DNA of 16,728 nucleotides from an uncultured Oscillospiraceae bacterium (GCA_900751035.1 CAADSF010000107.1:1-16728), one strand, 5' to 3'; positions 1 to 7,897 are shown, counted from the stretch's first letter. Translations and numbers: made by a program. Notes: generated from the sequence alone by a model not told the origin.

Positions 1-91
1 ACACACGGTTTTTCACGGGGCAAAACGACGGCCCAGTCCGGCCCGCAAGCGTGCGTGCCCTTGTCAACTGACGCTGGCTATAACGCAGACA

Positions 92-121
92 AAAGGGGCA
101 GCGTGGAAGCACTGCCCCTTT
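92..121 (-). terminator. Hairpin terminator after the last WXG100 gene
   Basis: A perfect 10-base-pair inverted repeat (AAAGGGGCAG at 92-101, CTGCCCCTTT at 112-121) encloses a 10-base loop. It lies 11 bases past the stop codon of the WXG100 gene. On the minus strand the stem is followed by TTTTGTCTG, a short U-rich stretch. On the plus strand the stem is preceded by four A and followed by three T, so it could work in both directions. I read it as the end of the second type VII transcription unit. The U-tract is modest, which limits certainty. Confidence 0.75.
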
Positions 122-132
122 GTAATTCTGTC

Positions 133-432
133 TTAGTTGAAGCTGCTCTGCATGGTCGCTTTCAGACCCTGATCGGTGTTCTGCAGCTCGCGGGCCGCCG
201 TATCCATCAGCGTTGCGTAGCCCTCCAGCATTTCAGAGAAGCTTGTGAAGCTGCTCTGCATACTCTCAAACTTTGCGACGAACGCAGCCTGTGCCTCGCC
301 CTTCCACGTCTCGTTCAGCGCAAGGACCAGCGAGCGAAGCCGCGCCATCGTGTCGTCGTGCTGACTGCGGAGATTGCGGACCTCCGTCGCCTTGGAATTC
401 AATACCTCTGGTGTAACCTGAATCAATGCCAT
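133..432 (-). CDS. WXG100 (ESAT-6/EsxA-like) type VII secretion substrate
   Basis: This 99-residue protein has the size and layout of the WXG100 family: two amphipathic helices joined by a turn with the signature Trp-x-Gly, here W43-K44-G45. The helix 1 region (about 5-40) and helix 2 region (about 48-90) lack signal peptides and membrane segments. Family members form helical-hairpin dimers that are exported by EssC and are often needed for export of larger substrates. The start is set by AGGAGG 8 bases before the ATG. It is the last gene of the T7SS cluster, 45 bases behind the DUF4176-like gene; that gap is very A/T-rich, which may favour strong translation. A hairpin terminator follows. 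Family assignment is firm; whether it is the structural EsxA equivalent or a dedicated partner is not known. Confidence 0.93.
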   Translation of the reverse strand: MALIQVTPEVLNSKATEVRNLRSQHDDTMARLRSLVLALNETWKGEAQAAFVAKFESMQSSFTSFSEMLEGYATLMDTAARELQNTDQGLKATMQSSFN

Positions 433-477
433 GATCGTTTCCTCCTATTTATATTTTATAAATTTTAAACTTCAAAT

Positions 478-765
478 TCAGCTGTCTGCTTTTTCTGCGT
501 TTTTCTCCAGCTCTTCTCTCACGCTTGCCTGATAGCTCTGCACCTCTGCGTTGATGTAGCCCAGAAAATGAACCGAATCAATATCCTCATGCTGAAACAG
601 GAACATCGTTTCCGCATCGATATACCCCTCCGGGAACGGTTCGCCAATGTAGTCATACGTGGTGTTTGTCTGCTCGTCATGAACGATTGTGCCGATAATG
701 AGCAGTTTCCGTGTGGCGCCCTGCAGAGCGACCACGCTTCCGATTGGAAGCAGATCCTTATACAT
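478..765 (-). CDS. DUF4176-like small protein of T7SS loci
   Basis: The 95-residue product starts with LPIGSVVALQGATRKLLIIG, a beta-rich opening that I recognise as typical of the DUF4176 family, small proteins commonly encoded in Firmicute type VII secretion clusters. The central part (about 38-75) is rich in aromatic and acidic residues and the last 20 residues are charged and probably helical. No signal peptide, membrane segment or catalytic motif is seen. The start has GGGAGG 9 bases upstream of the ATG. It lies 25 bases after the probable substrate gene and 45 bases before the WXG100 gene, within one transcription unit. Family function is not established; an accessory or chaperone-like role in substrate handling is inference from context. 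Confidence 0.8.
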   Translation of the reverse strand: MYKDLLPIGSVVALQGATRKLLIIGTIVHDEQTNTTYDYIGEPFPEGYIDAETMFLFQHEDIDSVHFLGYINAEVQSYQASVREELEKNAEKADS

Positions 766-790
766 AGTACATATCCTCCCTTACTGGTGT

Positions 791-1966
791 TTACCGGAAC
801 GCAAATTCCAGCATCTCATCCGCATATTTTTTGCCTTTCTTATAGACAGACTTCACATTTTTGGCCGCTTCGATCACGAAATTCGTCGTCGAATCAGCGT
901 CCATGAACTTGCTCCGGAGCCATTCATCCGGCTTGTACCATTTGAACTCATTCCCGATGACGTCTTCAAACGAGGTTTTGCCCCACACAAAGGAATATCC
1001 GGTCTTGCCCGTCAGATCCGTATTGAGCTTTCCGAACGACTTGAGCATTTTCTCCGCGCCGGTCAGGAGCGACACCAGATCCAGTCCCGTATAGGCCAGC
1101 TCGCCGAATTTCTCACCGGCTTTCTTGTTTCCGAGCATTTCGCCCAGCTCTCCGCCGTTCTTCTTCAGCAGATCCTTCAGGTAATTTGTTTTCCCTACCT
1201 CGTCATACTCATCACGCGCAACATGGACTATATCCGCGCCTGCGCTTGCAATATCGTTTCCTGCGCTGGTAATGATACAGAGTGCAACCGGGATGCCCGC
1301 AACGGTGCTGCACGCGGCGACTGCTCCGGCGATTTTGACAACGCCCTTGCCGATTTTGAGCGCGGCCTTGCCGTATTCCACGACATCATACATGGTTCCG
1401 TGATTCTGATAGCTTTTCTTTGCCGCGCTGACGACGTTCGAAACAGAGGTTTTGACCGCGCTGCCAAAGTCCGAGATATCGTCCTTGAGCTTGGAGAACC
1501 AGCCCTTCTTTTTGCTGACCGTCACCTGCGTGACGCCGTCGCACAGGGTTTCGGAGGGCCGAAGGCCGAACGTCTTTCCCAGCTCGTCCGCGCATTTCTG
1601 CCGGTCGATTCCCGGCAGCGCGACAGCCGGCAGCGTTGTGGCCGCGAGTCCCGCGCCAATGAGGTCGGCAGTCTCGCCAAGCCCTCTTGCTCTGTGGCCG
1701 AGCTTCTGGTCCGTCTGCGTGAAGCGGTCGCTTGCGGTAAGCAGCATCTGCATCATTGCTTCCAGCTGGGTCTGCTCTGTCGTGCATCTGCGGGAAAGCG
1801 CCTCCAGCGATTGTCTGATCTGCTGTGTCGCCGCGATCTGCATATCCAGTCCGTTCAGGACGCTGGAAACATTCGTGGTGACTGCACGCATTGCGCCTGT
1901 CTGCTGTCTCAGCCGTGCCTGCGCCTGCTGGACGACCGCGGCTTCAATTTTAATCTGCACCGACAC
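791..1966 (-). CDS. Probable type VII secretion substrate with uncharacterised C-terminal domain
   Basis: The 391-residue protein begins with about 100 residues of predicted helix rich in Gln, Ala and Leu, the architecture of WXG/LXG-type export domains, though no clear Trp-x-Gly or Leu-x-Gly turn is visible. A Gly/Ala-rich hydrophobic stretch (about 203-250) resembles linker regions that precede toxin domains in polymorphic toxins. The C-terminal part (about 255-391) is charged, rich in Lys, Phe and Trp, and matches no toxin or enzyme family I recognise. The start is GTG (1966), or the in-frame GTG at 1960, which gives a better distance to the strong AAGGAGG site at 1971-1977. It follows the WXG100-like gene by 9 bases, consistent with partner and substrate being made together. 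Export and any toxicity are inferences; no immunity gene is evident unless the DUF4176-like gene has that role. Confidence 0.6.
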   Translation of the reverse strand: MSVQIKIEAAVVQQAQARLRQQTGAMRAVTTNVSSVLNGLDMQIAATQQIRQSLEALSRRCTTEQTQLEAMMQMLLTASDRFTQTDQKLGHRARGLGETADLIGAGLAATTLPAVALPGIDRQKCADELGKTFGLRPSETLCDGVTQVTVSKKKGWFSKLKDDISDFGSAVKTSVSNVVSAAKKSYQNHGTMYDVVEYGKAALKIGKGVVKIAGAVAACSTVAGIPVALCIITSAGNDIASAGADIVHVARDEYDEVGKTNYLKDLLKKNGGELGEMLGNKKAGEKFGELAYTGLDLVSLLTGAEKMLKSFGKLNTDLTGKTGYSFVWGKTSFEDVIGNEFKWYKPDEWLRSKFMDADSTTNFVIEAAKNVKSVYKKGKKYADEMLEFAFR

Positions 1967-1975
1967 GACACCTCC

Positions 1976-2308
1976 TTACCATTCGCCGCCTCCGCCCCCG
2001 CCGGAGCCCGTCCCGCCTGCCGCGGACATGGACGCCTTTGCTCTTGCTTCTGCGGCTTCAAACTCATCTGCGGCCTTGCGGATGGTGTGCGCAAGACGCG
2101 ACAGCTCATCCTGGATCTTCCGGATCTCGCGCAGCCGCCGCTCGGCCGCCTGATCGTATGCACCGGCGGCCTCGCCGGCCCAGACGCCGGCAAGCTGCTG
2201 CCGGAGCGCCTGAATGCTCTGTGCAATCTGGCTGCATTGCTGCTCGCTCTGTTCAAGCTGTCTTGCCTGCGCACGCGCATTTTCATAATCTATGCGGATC
2301 AGGCTCAT
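1976..2308 (-). CDS. WXG100-like protein with glycine-rich C-terminal tail
   Basis: This 110-residue helical protein has a Trp-x-Gly turn (W43-A44-G45) at exactly the same position as the WXG100 protein at 133-432, with Gln/Ala-rich helix 1 and an Arg/Glu-rich helix 2 reaching to about residue 92. It then ends in a flexible tail, GGTGSGGGGGGEW, which ordinary WXG100 proteins lack. AAAGGAG lies 9 bases before the ATG. It is the first gene after the promoter at 2350-2378 and sits 9 bases before the 391-residue probable substrate, so it may act as that protein's export partner. The Trp at the extreme end could be part of a recognition signal; that is speculation. Confidence 0.8.
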   Translation of the reverse strand: MSLIRIDYENARAQARQLEQSEQQCSQIAQSIQALRQQLAGVWAGEAAGAYDQAAERRLREIRKIQDELSRLAHTIRKAADEFEAAEARAKASMSAAGGTGSGGGGGGEW

Positions 2309-2349
2309 TTCTGAAGCTCCTTTCCAAGGGTGTGTTTCAGGATGGTTTT

Positions 2350-2378
2350 ATCTTACACTATGTAAAATAATTTGTCAA
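2350..2378 (-). promoter_or_regulatory. Near-consensus promoter of the WXG100/substrate unit
   Basis: On the minus strand a perfect TTGACA (2373-2378) is followed after 17 bases by TAAGAT (2350-2355), a sigma-A type pair. Transcription would begin near 2343, about 35 bases before the WXG100-like start codon. The 134-base gap (2309-2442) is the only sizeable gap within the T7SS cluster and is much more A/T-rich than its surroundings, which supports a separate promoter for the secreted-protein genes. Confidence 0.8.
2353..2365. promoter_or_regulatory. Palindrome inside the promoter, possible operator
   Basis: A perfect inverted repeat TTACA-CTA-TGTAA covers the downstream half of the promoter spacer and part of the -10 hexamer. 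A regulator bound here would block RNA polymerase. The XRE-type regulator encoded at 7919-8230 is a natural candidate, but a palindrome of 5-base arms could also occur by chance. Confidence 0.4.
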
Positions 2379-2442
2379 TATGTTATTTCAAATACATCGA
2401 AATATACAAAAACTGGTGCTGTGATTTGTGGAAAACAGCAAA

Positions 2443-2703
2443 TTACTCCAATACAGCGCTGGCCTGCAGGCTTGCGCCGTCCCAGAGCCCGCAGGACGCA
2501 AGCGTTCTGGTTCCCGCAATGGGCGCTCCATGGCTGCACAGGCGGATCGCGGCGCAGCTGCCGTAGATCTGCGGGTACAGGGCGCGGAGCATTTCCAGAA
2601 CGCGTGCATTCACCTCCGCAACCGGCAGGAACGCCGGAAGCTCCACATCCAGCTGCTCCTCCCCGATGGTCAGGGTCACGATTACATTCTGACAGGACTT
2701 CAT
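2443..2703 (-). CDS. yukD: YukD/EsaB-like ubiquitin-fold T7SS protein
   Basis: The 86-residue product has the length and pattern of YukD/EsaB: a beta-hairpin start (VIVTLTIGEEQLDVELP, 7-23), a helix (about 28-42, with ARVLEMLRALYP) and later short strands, ending in GLWDGASLQASAVL, close to the typical family ending of a glycine- and aspartate-containing turn followed by a strand. It lacks a C-terminal Gly-Gly, as YukD proteins do, so it is not a conjugated ubiquitin. YukD is a cytoplasmic component of Firmicute type VII systems. The start is ATG at 2703, which overlaps the stop of the upstream gene as ATGA and has GGGAGG about 9 to 10 bases upstream. A longer reading frame reaching to 2898 exists, but its extra N-terminus is out-of-frame sequence of the neighbour gene and looks unnatural. 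Confidence 0.75.
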   Translation of the reverse strand: MKSCQNVIVTLTIGEEQLDVELPAFLPVAEVNARVLEMLRALYPQIYGSCAAIRLCSHGAPIAGTRTLASCGLWDGASLQASAVLE

Positions 2704-3470
2704 CGCGGCACGCCCTCCCGCACCAGCGCACGCAGCGTGCGCCGGATCTGCTCCGGCGTGCTCCTGCGGACGACCCAGTCCTCCGTCTCCTCCTCGCCGG
2801 GCTCCAGCCGGAGCAGCATATTGGCATCGTACACAAGGCAAAGGCTTTCCAGCGTCCGCGTCTGCAGATGGACCGTGTTCACGCAGCAATAGCCGCACCG
2901 CCGTTCCAGACCTGCGAGCAGCAGCGCCGCCGCGTCCTCCGGCATTCCGGCTGCCAGCAGCTCCGCCCGGCCCGCGTCCGTATCCTTCAGGCAGCGCTGC
3001 AGCAGCTCATTCGTAAGGCTCCAGCAGCCCTCCGTCTGCGGCGCTTCCTGCGCCTCGCAGCGCTCCAGAAGCTGCGCAAGCGCCAGCTCTTCTATTTCCC
3101 CGTCCGCAACACCGGTCAGACTGGCCAGCTCGCCGTCCTTCGTCAGCTGCGCCCAGCAGTTCCCCTGCCGGTAGAATACGACGGACGGCTCCGTCCGTCC
3201 GCAGTCGACCGCGTCGACCGTAAGATACAGGTCGCAGTCCGCGCAGATTGCAATGAGCCGCCGCAGATCGCCGCGCACGATCGTCGCACCTTCAAATTGC
3301 CGCGTAATCGCGCCGGTCTGCTCCAGCTCCTCCAGGCAGGATTCATATGCCGCCCGGATCTCCTCGTGATCCAGCATCATAAACGGGTCGCGCACACCGA
3401 AAAGATGCGCCGCGCCCAATTCGGACGCCAGCACGACCAGCGCTCTGATTGAGAGCCTGCTCTGCTCCAT
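2700..3470 (-). CDS. EspG-like T7SS accessory/chaperone protein
   Basis: The 256-residue protein has no signal peptide or membrane segment. Its opening (LSIRALVVLASELG, 6-19, then an acidic helix region and a possible winged-helix segment ending near 70) and the following beta-rich section (about 75-125) resemble the layout of actinobacterial EspG, the chaperone that binds ESX substrates, and of DUF5081-type proteins seen in some Firmicute T7SS loci. The resemblance is of pattern and context, not of diagnostic residues, so the family name is tentative. GGAGG sits 8 bases before the ATG. It begins 14 bases after essC and ends in a 4-base ATGA overlap with yukD, so the three are translated from one message. 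A cytoplasmic role in substrate delivery to EssC is inferred. Confidence 0.5.
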   Translation of the reverse strand: MEQSRLSIRALVVLASELGAAHLFGVRDPFMMLDHEEIRAAYESCLEELEQTGAITRQFEGATIVRGDLRRLIAICADCDLYLTVDAVDCGRTEPSVVFYRQGNCWAQLTKDGELASLTGVADGEIEELALAQLLERCEAQEAPQTEGCWSLTNELLQRCLKDTDAGRAELLAAGMPEDAAALLLAGLERRCGYCCVNTVHLQTRTLESLCLVYDANMLLRLEPGEEETEDWVVRRSTPEQIRRTLRALVREGVPR

Positions 3471-3484
3471 TTTCTCTGCCTCCT

Positions 3485-6400
3485 CTATTTTTGTACTGCC
3501 TTCAGCTTGACTGCATGGCCGGCCTGCACCAGATAGCCCATGTCGGCTCCTGCATCCTGCGACGCGGCGCTGTACGCCAGATCAGTCCGGGCGAACATAT
3601 GCGCCTGTGCGCTTCCGCCAAGCAAAAGGGTCGTTTTTCCGGTCATTTCCATGGTAAAGCGCTCGCCCGAAGCGGACAGCTTTGTAATGTCCGCCGCGTT
3701 TCCGCTTACGATTACCGCAACGCGCAGGCCCTTGCCAAGGACCAGAATGCTTGCAAGCCTGCGCAGCGTCTGGTCGTTGATTGAGTCGATGCAGCGCTTC
3801 AGATCGTCGATGCAGATCAGAATCCACGGCCAGTCCGTGCTCCCGGCGCCCGCGTCCTTTCTTTTCTGCATCTCCGGCATCAGCGCGGCGATCTCGCCGT
3901 CAAACGCCGCCGCGTCCTGCGCCGCCGCGCCGTTAAATACGATATGCTTCGCGGGCGCGAGCTTTTCCGCAGCCTGCGCGAAAATGGCCCGAACGGTGCT
4001 GCTTCCGCCCTGCGCGCAGGAGATCAGCAGGAACTGCTCCTGCGCAAGCGCGGCGAAGCACGGCTGAACGGACTGCTCCGCAAGACCGCAGAGGATCTGC
4101 TCCGACGGGTATTCCCGCCAGTCCACGATCTCCGGCAGCACCGGAATCGGCGGCGGGCAGGCGCCTGTCCATGCGCCGCGCATCAGTCCGGCGAGCCGCC
4201 GGATCTCGTTGACGCGGTCGATCTCCCTCGCCCCGGCTGCGGGAAGCGCCGTCTGGAATTCCAGCGGCGGCGAGCTTCTGACCAGACCGCGTCCGGCCAG
4301 ATTCTCCGGCTCCAGACCGTTTGTTTTGCCGACGATCTGCGCATAGTCGCTGCGGTCCGTCATCCGCAGGCAGACAGCCGCCTTGATATGCTGGCTGATC
4401 CGGTACGGCAGTGCGTTTGCCGCGCCGGCGCTTACCAGCAGATACATCCCGCAGGCCGCGCCGTCCCGCACGAGCGTCTGCAGGAAGCCGTCGATATCCG
4501 GGTACAGCTCCAGCGCGGGCGCAACGTGGTCCAGCAGAAGCACAATCCACGGCAGCTGCTCACCGGTGGCTTCCCGATAGGCGTCTATGCTGACGAGGCT
4601 CTGATCGGCAAGCAGCTTCTTCCGGCGGTCCAGCGTGTCGAGGAGCATGGTTGTCAGCTTGCTCTGCTTCTGCGCGTCGTCTCCTTCCACGATGCCGCCG
4701 ACGTGCGGCAGCTCCCGGAACAGCCGGAGGCTTCCGCCGCCGAAGTCCATCAGATACAGATGCACCTGCTCCGGAGAATAGCAGAGGGAAAGGGACATGG
4801 CTGCCGATTGCAGCAGCGTCGTTTTTCCGGTCGTGGGCGCACCGTAGACCACATAGCTTCCGGATTCCGAGAAGTTCAGCGCCATGGGGCGCTGCGACTG
4901 CGCCGCAGGATCGTCCAGAAGACCGATGACGGCCTGCAAACTCTGCTGCTGCGTTTCCCAGTGCGCCCCGTCGAACGCCGCGCAGACGACGTCGCGCAGC
5001 CGCAGCTGCTCAGGCAGCTTTGCCGTCCAGAGCTGCCGCGCCTTTTCCACGCCATGCTCCCGGCAATAGCGGTCCAGATAGTCCACGACCGCGTTGATTT
5101 CCTTTCGCTCGGAGCGGTATCCCGTCGTTTTTTCCGGCTCGTAGCAATGGCGGGTTCCGTACAGGTCCACCACAGCCGGCTGTCCGCCCGTCTGCCCCGC
5201 AGTCTCGCGGAACGGCTGATAGGGTGCGCCGCTCCAATAGGACTGGATCTGCTCATAGACCTCGTCCTCGCCAACCTGCACGTAGGCGCGGCCCGGCGTC
5301 GTAATCTGCGCCGCGTCGGTGTGGTGCAGCATCTCCCGGCTGTCCGCGGCGTTTGCCACCTTCAGACACCAGCGGAAGCGCGTATTCGCGTTCATTTTGT
5401 CGTCTACAACGCCGGCAGGCTTCTGCGTCAGAAGAATCATATGGACGCCCAGCGTCCGGCCAACCGCGAACACGCGATTGACCGCCTGCATGAATTCCGG
5501 GAACCGGTTCTTGAATTCCGCGAACTCGTCGATCACGATAAACAGATACCCCAGCTGCTCATCCGCCTTTCCCTCGCGCAGCAGCCGTCTGTAATCGGAG
5601 ATATTGCTGACCTTCCAGCGGTCGAGCAGCTCCTTGCGGCGCGTCAGCTCGTATTCGAGCGCGATGAGGTTCCGGCCAATGCTTGTATCCAGATCGGATA
5701 TGCGCCCGGCAAGATGCGGCAGCTTCTGGAACGGGAGCAGCAGGCCGGTGCCCTTAAAGTCAATCAGCACGAAGCTGACCACATCCGGCGGGAAGCGGAC
5801 TGCCATCGACAAAATCCAGGACTGCACCATTTCGGACTTGCCGGAGCCGGTCGTGCCCGCGACCAGACCGTGCGGCCCGTGCCGCTTTTCATGAATATCG
5901 AACAGGAACGGCGTGCCGTCGCCGCGAACGCCGATTGGGACCGCCATGCTGCGCTCCGGCTCCGCGTTCGCCCAGTTTTTATCCAGCTGCAGCTCCGAGG
6001 GCTGCGATACATGATAGCCCTGCAGGAACGACACCGAGCGCGGCAGCGCCGGAGCGCCCTTCGCCTCCATACGGAGCGGCGCCATGCTGCGCGCAAACTG
6101 CTCATACCGCGCCTGCGGCACCTGCTCCGGCTGGAACGGCTGCTTCCGGGACGCGTGTCTGCGCTCAAACAGCATTCCTGTCGCTTCTCTGCAGTCCAGA
6201 ATGTCGTGGCATTCCTCCGGGAGCATATCAATCCGGTCAAACAGATACAGCACGCTGATGCCAAGCTCCTGGCGGTTTGCCGTCAGAAATTTCATAAACG
6301 CGTGCTGCGTGACCGTTTCCGGCGCTGCGCACACGAACAGATACCACGGCTTCGCACGCGGCGCTGCGCCGAGCCCGGCGTTCTGCCCGGCTGCGGCCCG

Positions 6401-7897
6401 CGCTGAGAAGACGGGCTCAAGCCGGTCAAGCAGAGCGCGGATCGTTTCGGGCGTATTGGCGATCAGACGCGCCGTGTGCCCCTCGTCCCAACAATGCGGC
6501 AGCCAGCGGCAGAATTCCCACTGCGCAGTCTCCTCCTGCTCGCAGAGCACGACGATCCGCAGATCGCAGTAGCTGTGATGGGTTGCAGCCTGCACAATCA
6601 GATTTTTTCCAAGCGCGACGCAGCGCGTGCGCTTTCCCACAACACCGCAGGACAGATGCTCACCCAGCGGGAGGCAGATCGGGCAGTCCGGAACTGTGGC
6701 GAACCGCTCCGCAATCTGCGTGGGCTGCTCCGCGAGGACATCGCTTTCCAGCCGCAGCATCTGCTTCGGCGCCTGAACCGTGAAGCTTGCCGGGAGCGTT
6801 CCGCTGCCAACGCGCAGGGAAAGGAAATCCTCGTCGCGGGCAAGCCGCCCCCACAGCTCCCGGTCGACCGCCGCCGCTCTTCGGATACACGTATCCGTCG
6901 ACGGGGACATATGCGCAAGAACGGTCTGCTGCTCGCTGCGAAGCGTCTCAAGCTCATGAACCTGCTCCTGCAGATATGCGCTGTATGTATCCAGCCGCAG
7001 CTGCTGCTGGGAAAGATACTTCTTCTTTTCGCCCCGGTAGCGGAGAATCGATACCACCACGCCGATGATGGTCGTTGGGACGCTGAAATACAGCATGGTC
7101 ATCACATTGGTGACCAGCAGGCACACCGCGACCATCACGATTACGCTGAGCAGCGGCGCAAGCAGGATATTCAGCCAGCTGACGTTCGGTTTTCCGCCGA
7201 TTGTCGGCGGCGCCTGCAGCTCCAGCGCTTTGCAGGGCGTTTCCTCCAGCAGGCGCGGCGACGGCTTGAAGCAGAACGGATACGGGTCGTCCGGCGACGC
7301 CGCCGTCCGCTTCTCCGGCGCAGCGGCCGGCTTCACGCGCACCGCCTTGCTGCTCCATACGAAGAGCTTGTCCCCGCTGATACGGAGCTGGCAGAAGCCG
7401 ATTGAGAGCACATCCCCGTCGGCAAGCACGCCGCTGCCGGCAAGGCGCATATTCAAATAGGTGCCGTTCCGGCTCCTGAGGTCCTGAAAGTACCACCGGC
7501 CGGCCTGAAAAGACAGCGTGGTATGCTTTCCGGATATCTGCTGATCCGCAATCTGGACATCGCAGTCCGCGTTCCGGCCAATCGTAAGCCGCTCCGCTCC
7601 GGACAGCGGCACCGGAACGGCGGCCTTTGTGCGGCACGGGTACGCCGTGAGCGCAAGGTGCGCGTCCGGGTCCAGAACAAACGATTTTTCATGCGGGAGC
7701 CTCTCCTGCCGGATCCCGGCGCCGAACACAGACCAGCCATCCTCGTCCGTTTCGACCGAAATCGTCTTTCTTCCAAGACAGGCAGCGGCAAGCTGGATGG
7801 TGCAGCCCGCGCTCTTTCCGATGGTACACGTTTCGCCTGATTGGAGCTTCGCCTCAAGCAGCTGCTCCCGGTCATAGATGCGTATGATGATCTCCAT
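3485..7897 (-). CDS. essC: Type VII secretion FtsK/SpoIIIE-type ATPase EssC
   Basis: EssC is the membrane motor that recognises WXG100 proteins and drives export. This 1470-residue copy has the full family layout: two N-terminal forkhead-associated domains (about 2-95 and 103-175; the second keeps GR at 107-108, SGKH at 122-125 and RSRNGTYLN at 142-150), two membrane segments (about 242-263 and 266-285), then three ATPase domains. Domain 1 has AGTTGSGKS (680-688) and the Walker B LFIVIDEF (785-792). Domain 2 has GAPTTGKTT (1019-1027) and IVLLLDH (1118-1124). Domain 3 has a degenerate P-loop, SCAQGGSST (1293-1301), with ICIDD (1361-1365). I chose ATG at 7897 because GGGAGA lies 9 bases upstream; TTG 7915 and ATG 7912 are in frame but poorly placed. 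The gene starts 21 bases after the regulator stop codon and 14 bases separate it from the EspG-like gene. Confidence 0.97.
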   Translation of the reverse strand: MEIIIRIYDREQLLEAKLQSGETCTIGKSAGCTIQLAAACLGRKTISVETDEDGWSVFGAGIRQERLPHEKSFVLDPDAHLALTAYPCRTKAAVPVPLSGAERLTIGRNADCDVQIADQQISGKHTTLSFQAGRWYFQDLRSRNGTYLNMRLAGSGVLADGDVLSIGFCQLRISGDKLFVWSSKAVRVKPAAAPEKRTAASPDDPYPFCFKPSPRLLEETPCKALELQAPPTIGGKPNVSWLNILLAPLLSVIVMVAVCLLVTNVMTMLYFSVPTTIIGVVVSILRYRGEKKKYLSQQQLRLDTYSAYLQEQVHELETLRSEQQTVLAHMSPSTDTCIRRAAAVDRELWGRLARDEDFLSLRVGSGTLPASFTVQAPKQMLRLESDVLAEQPTQIAERFATVPDCPICLPLGEHLSCGVVGKRTRCVALGKNLIVQAATHHSYCDLRIVVLCEQEETAQWEFCRWLPHCWDEGHTARLIANTPETIRALLDRLEPVFSARAAAGQNAGLGAAPRAKPWYLFVCAAPETVTQHAFMKFLTANRQELGISVLYLFDRIDMLPEECHDILDCREATGMLFERRHASRKQPFQPEQVPQARYEQFARSMAPLRMEAKGAPALPRSVSFLQGYHVSQPSELQLDKNWANAEPERSMAVPIGVRGDGTPFLFDIHEKRHGPHGLVAGTTGSGKSEMVQSWILSMAVRFPPDVVSFVLIDFKGTGLLLPFQKLPHLAGRISDLDTSIGRNLIALEYELTRRKELLDRWKVSNISDYRRLLREGKADEQLGYLFIVIDEFAEFKNRFPEFMQAVNRVFAVGRTLGVHMILLTQKPAGVVDDKMNANTRFRWCLKVANAADSREMLHHTDAAQITTPGRAYVQVGEDEVYEQIQSYWSGAPYQPFRETAGQTGGQPAVVDLYGTRHCYEPEKTTGYRSERKEINAVVDYLDRYCREHGVEKARQLWTAKLPEQLRLRDVVCAAFDGAHWETQQQSLQAVIGLLDDPAAQSQRPMALNFSESGSYVVYGAPTTGKTTLLQSAAMSLSLCYSPEQVHLYLMDFGGGSLRLFRELPHVGGIVEGDDAQKQSKLTTMLLDTLDRRKKLLADQSLVSIDAYREATGEQLPWIVLLLDHVAPALELYPDIDGFLQTLVRDGAACGMYLLVSAGAANALPYRISQHIKAAVCLRMTDRSDYAQIVGKTNGLEPENLAGRGLVRSSPPLEFQTALPAAGAREIDRVNEIRRLAGLMRGAWTGACPPPIPVLPEIVDWREYPSEQILCGLAEQSVQPCFAALAQEQFLLISCAQGGSSTVRAIFAQAAEKLAPAKHIVFNGAAAQDAAAFDGEIAALMPEMQKRKDAGAGSTDWPWILICIDDLKRCIDSINDQTLRRLASILVLGKGLRVAVIVSGNAADITKLSASGERFTMEMTGKTTLLLGGSAQAHMFARTDLAYSAASQDAGADMGYLVQAGHAVKLKAVQK

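Noticed and set aside
448..478. Possible promoter (TTGAAG, TATAAA) just before the last WXG100 gene
   Set aside because: The -10-like element abuts the ribosome site, so the transcript would start inside it; more likely an A/T-rich translation-enhancing spacer.
689..2314. 541-codon plus-strand open frame opposite the probable substrate and WXG100-like genes
   Set aside because: It lies antisense to two well-supported genes with ribosome sites; its product is Arg/Leu/Cys-rich with no recognisable domain and there is no ribosome site.
2375..2836. 153-codon minus-strand open frame overlapping yukD and the EspG-like gene
   Set aside because: Different frame from both real genes, Cys/Arg/Gly-rich, no ribosome site, and it runs through the promoter region of the next unit.
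3944..6406. 820-codon plus-strand open frame opposite essC
   Set aside because: A GC-driven antisense frame; the minus strand encodes intact EssC with all motifs. The product is Arg/His/Leu-rich and matches no family.
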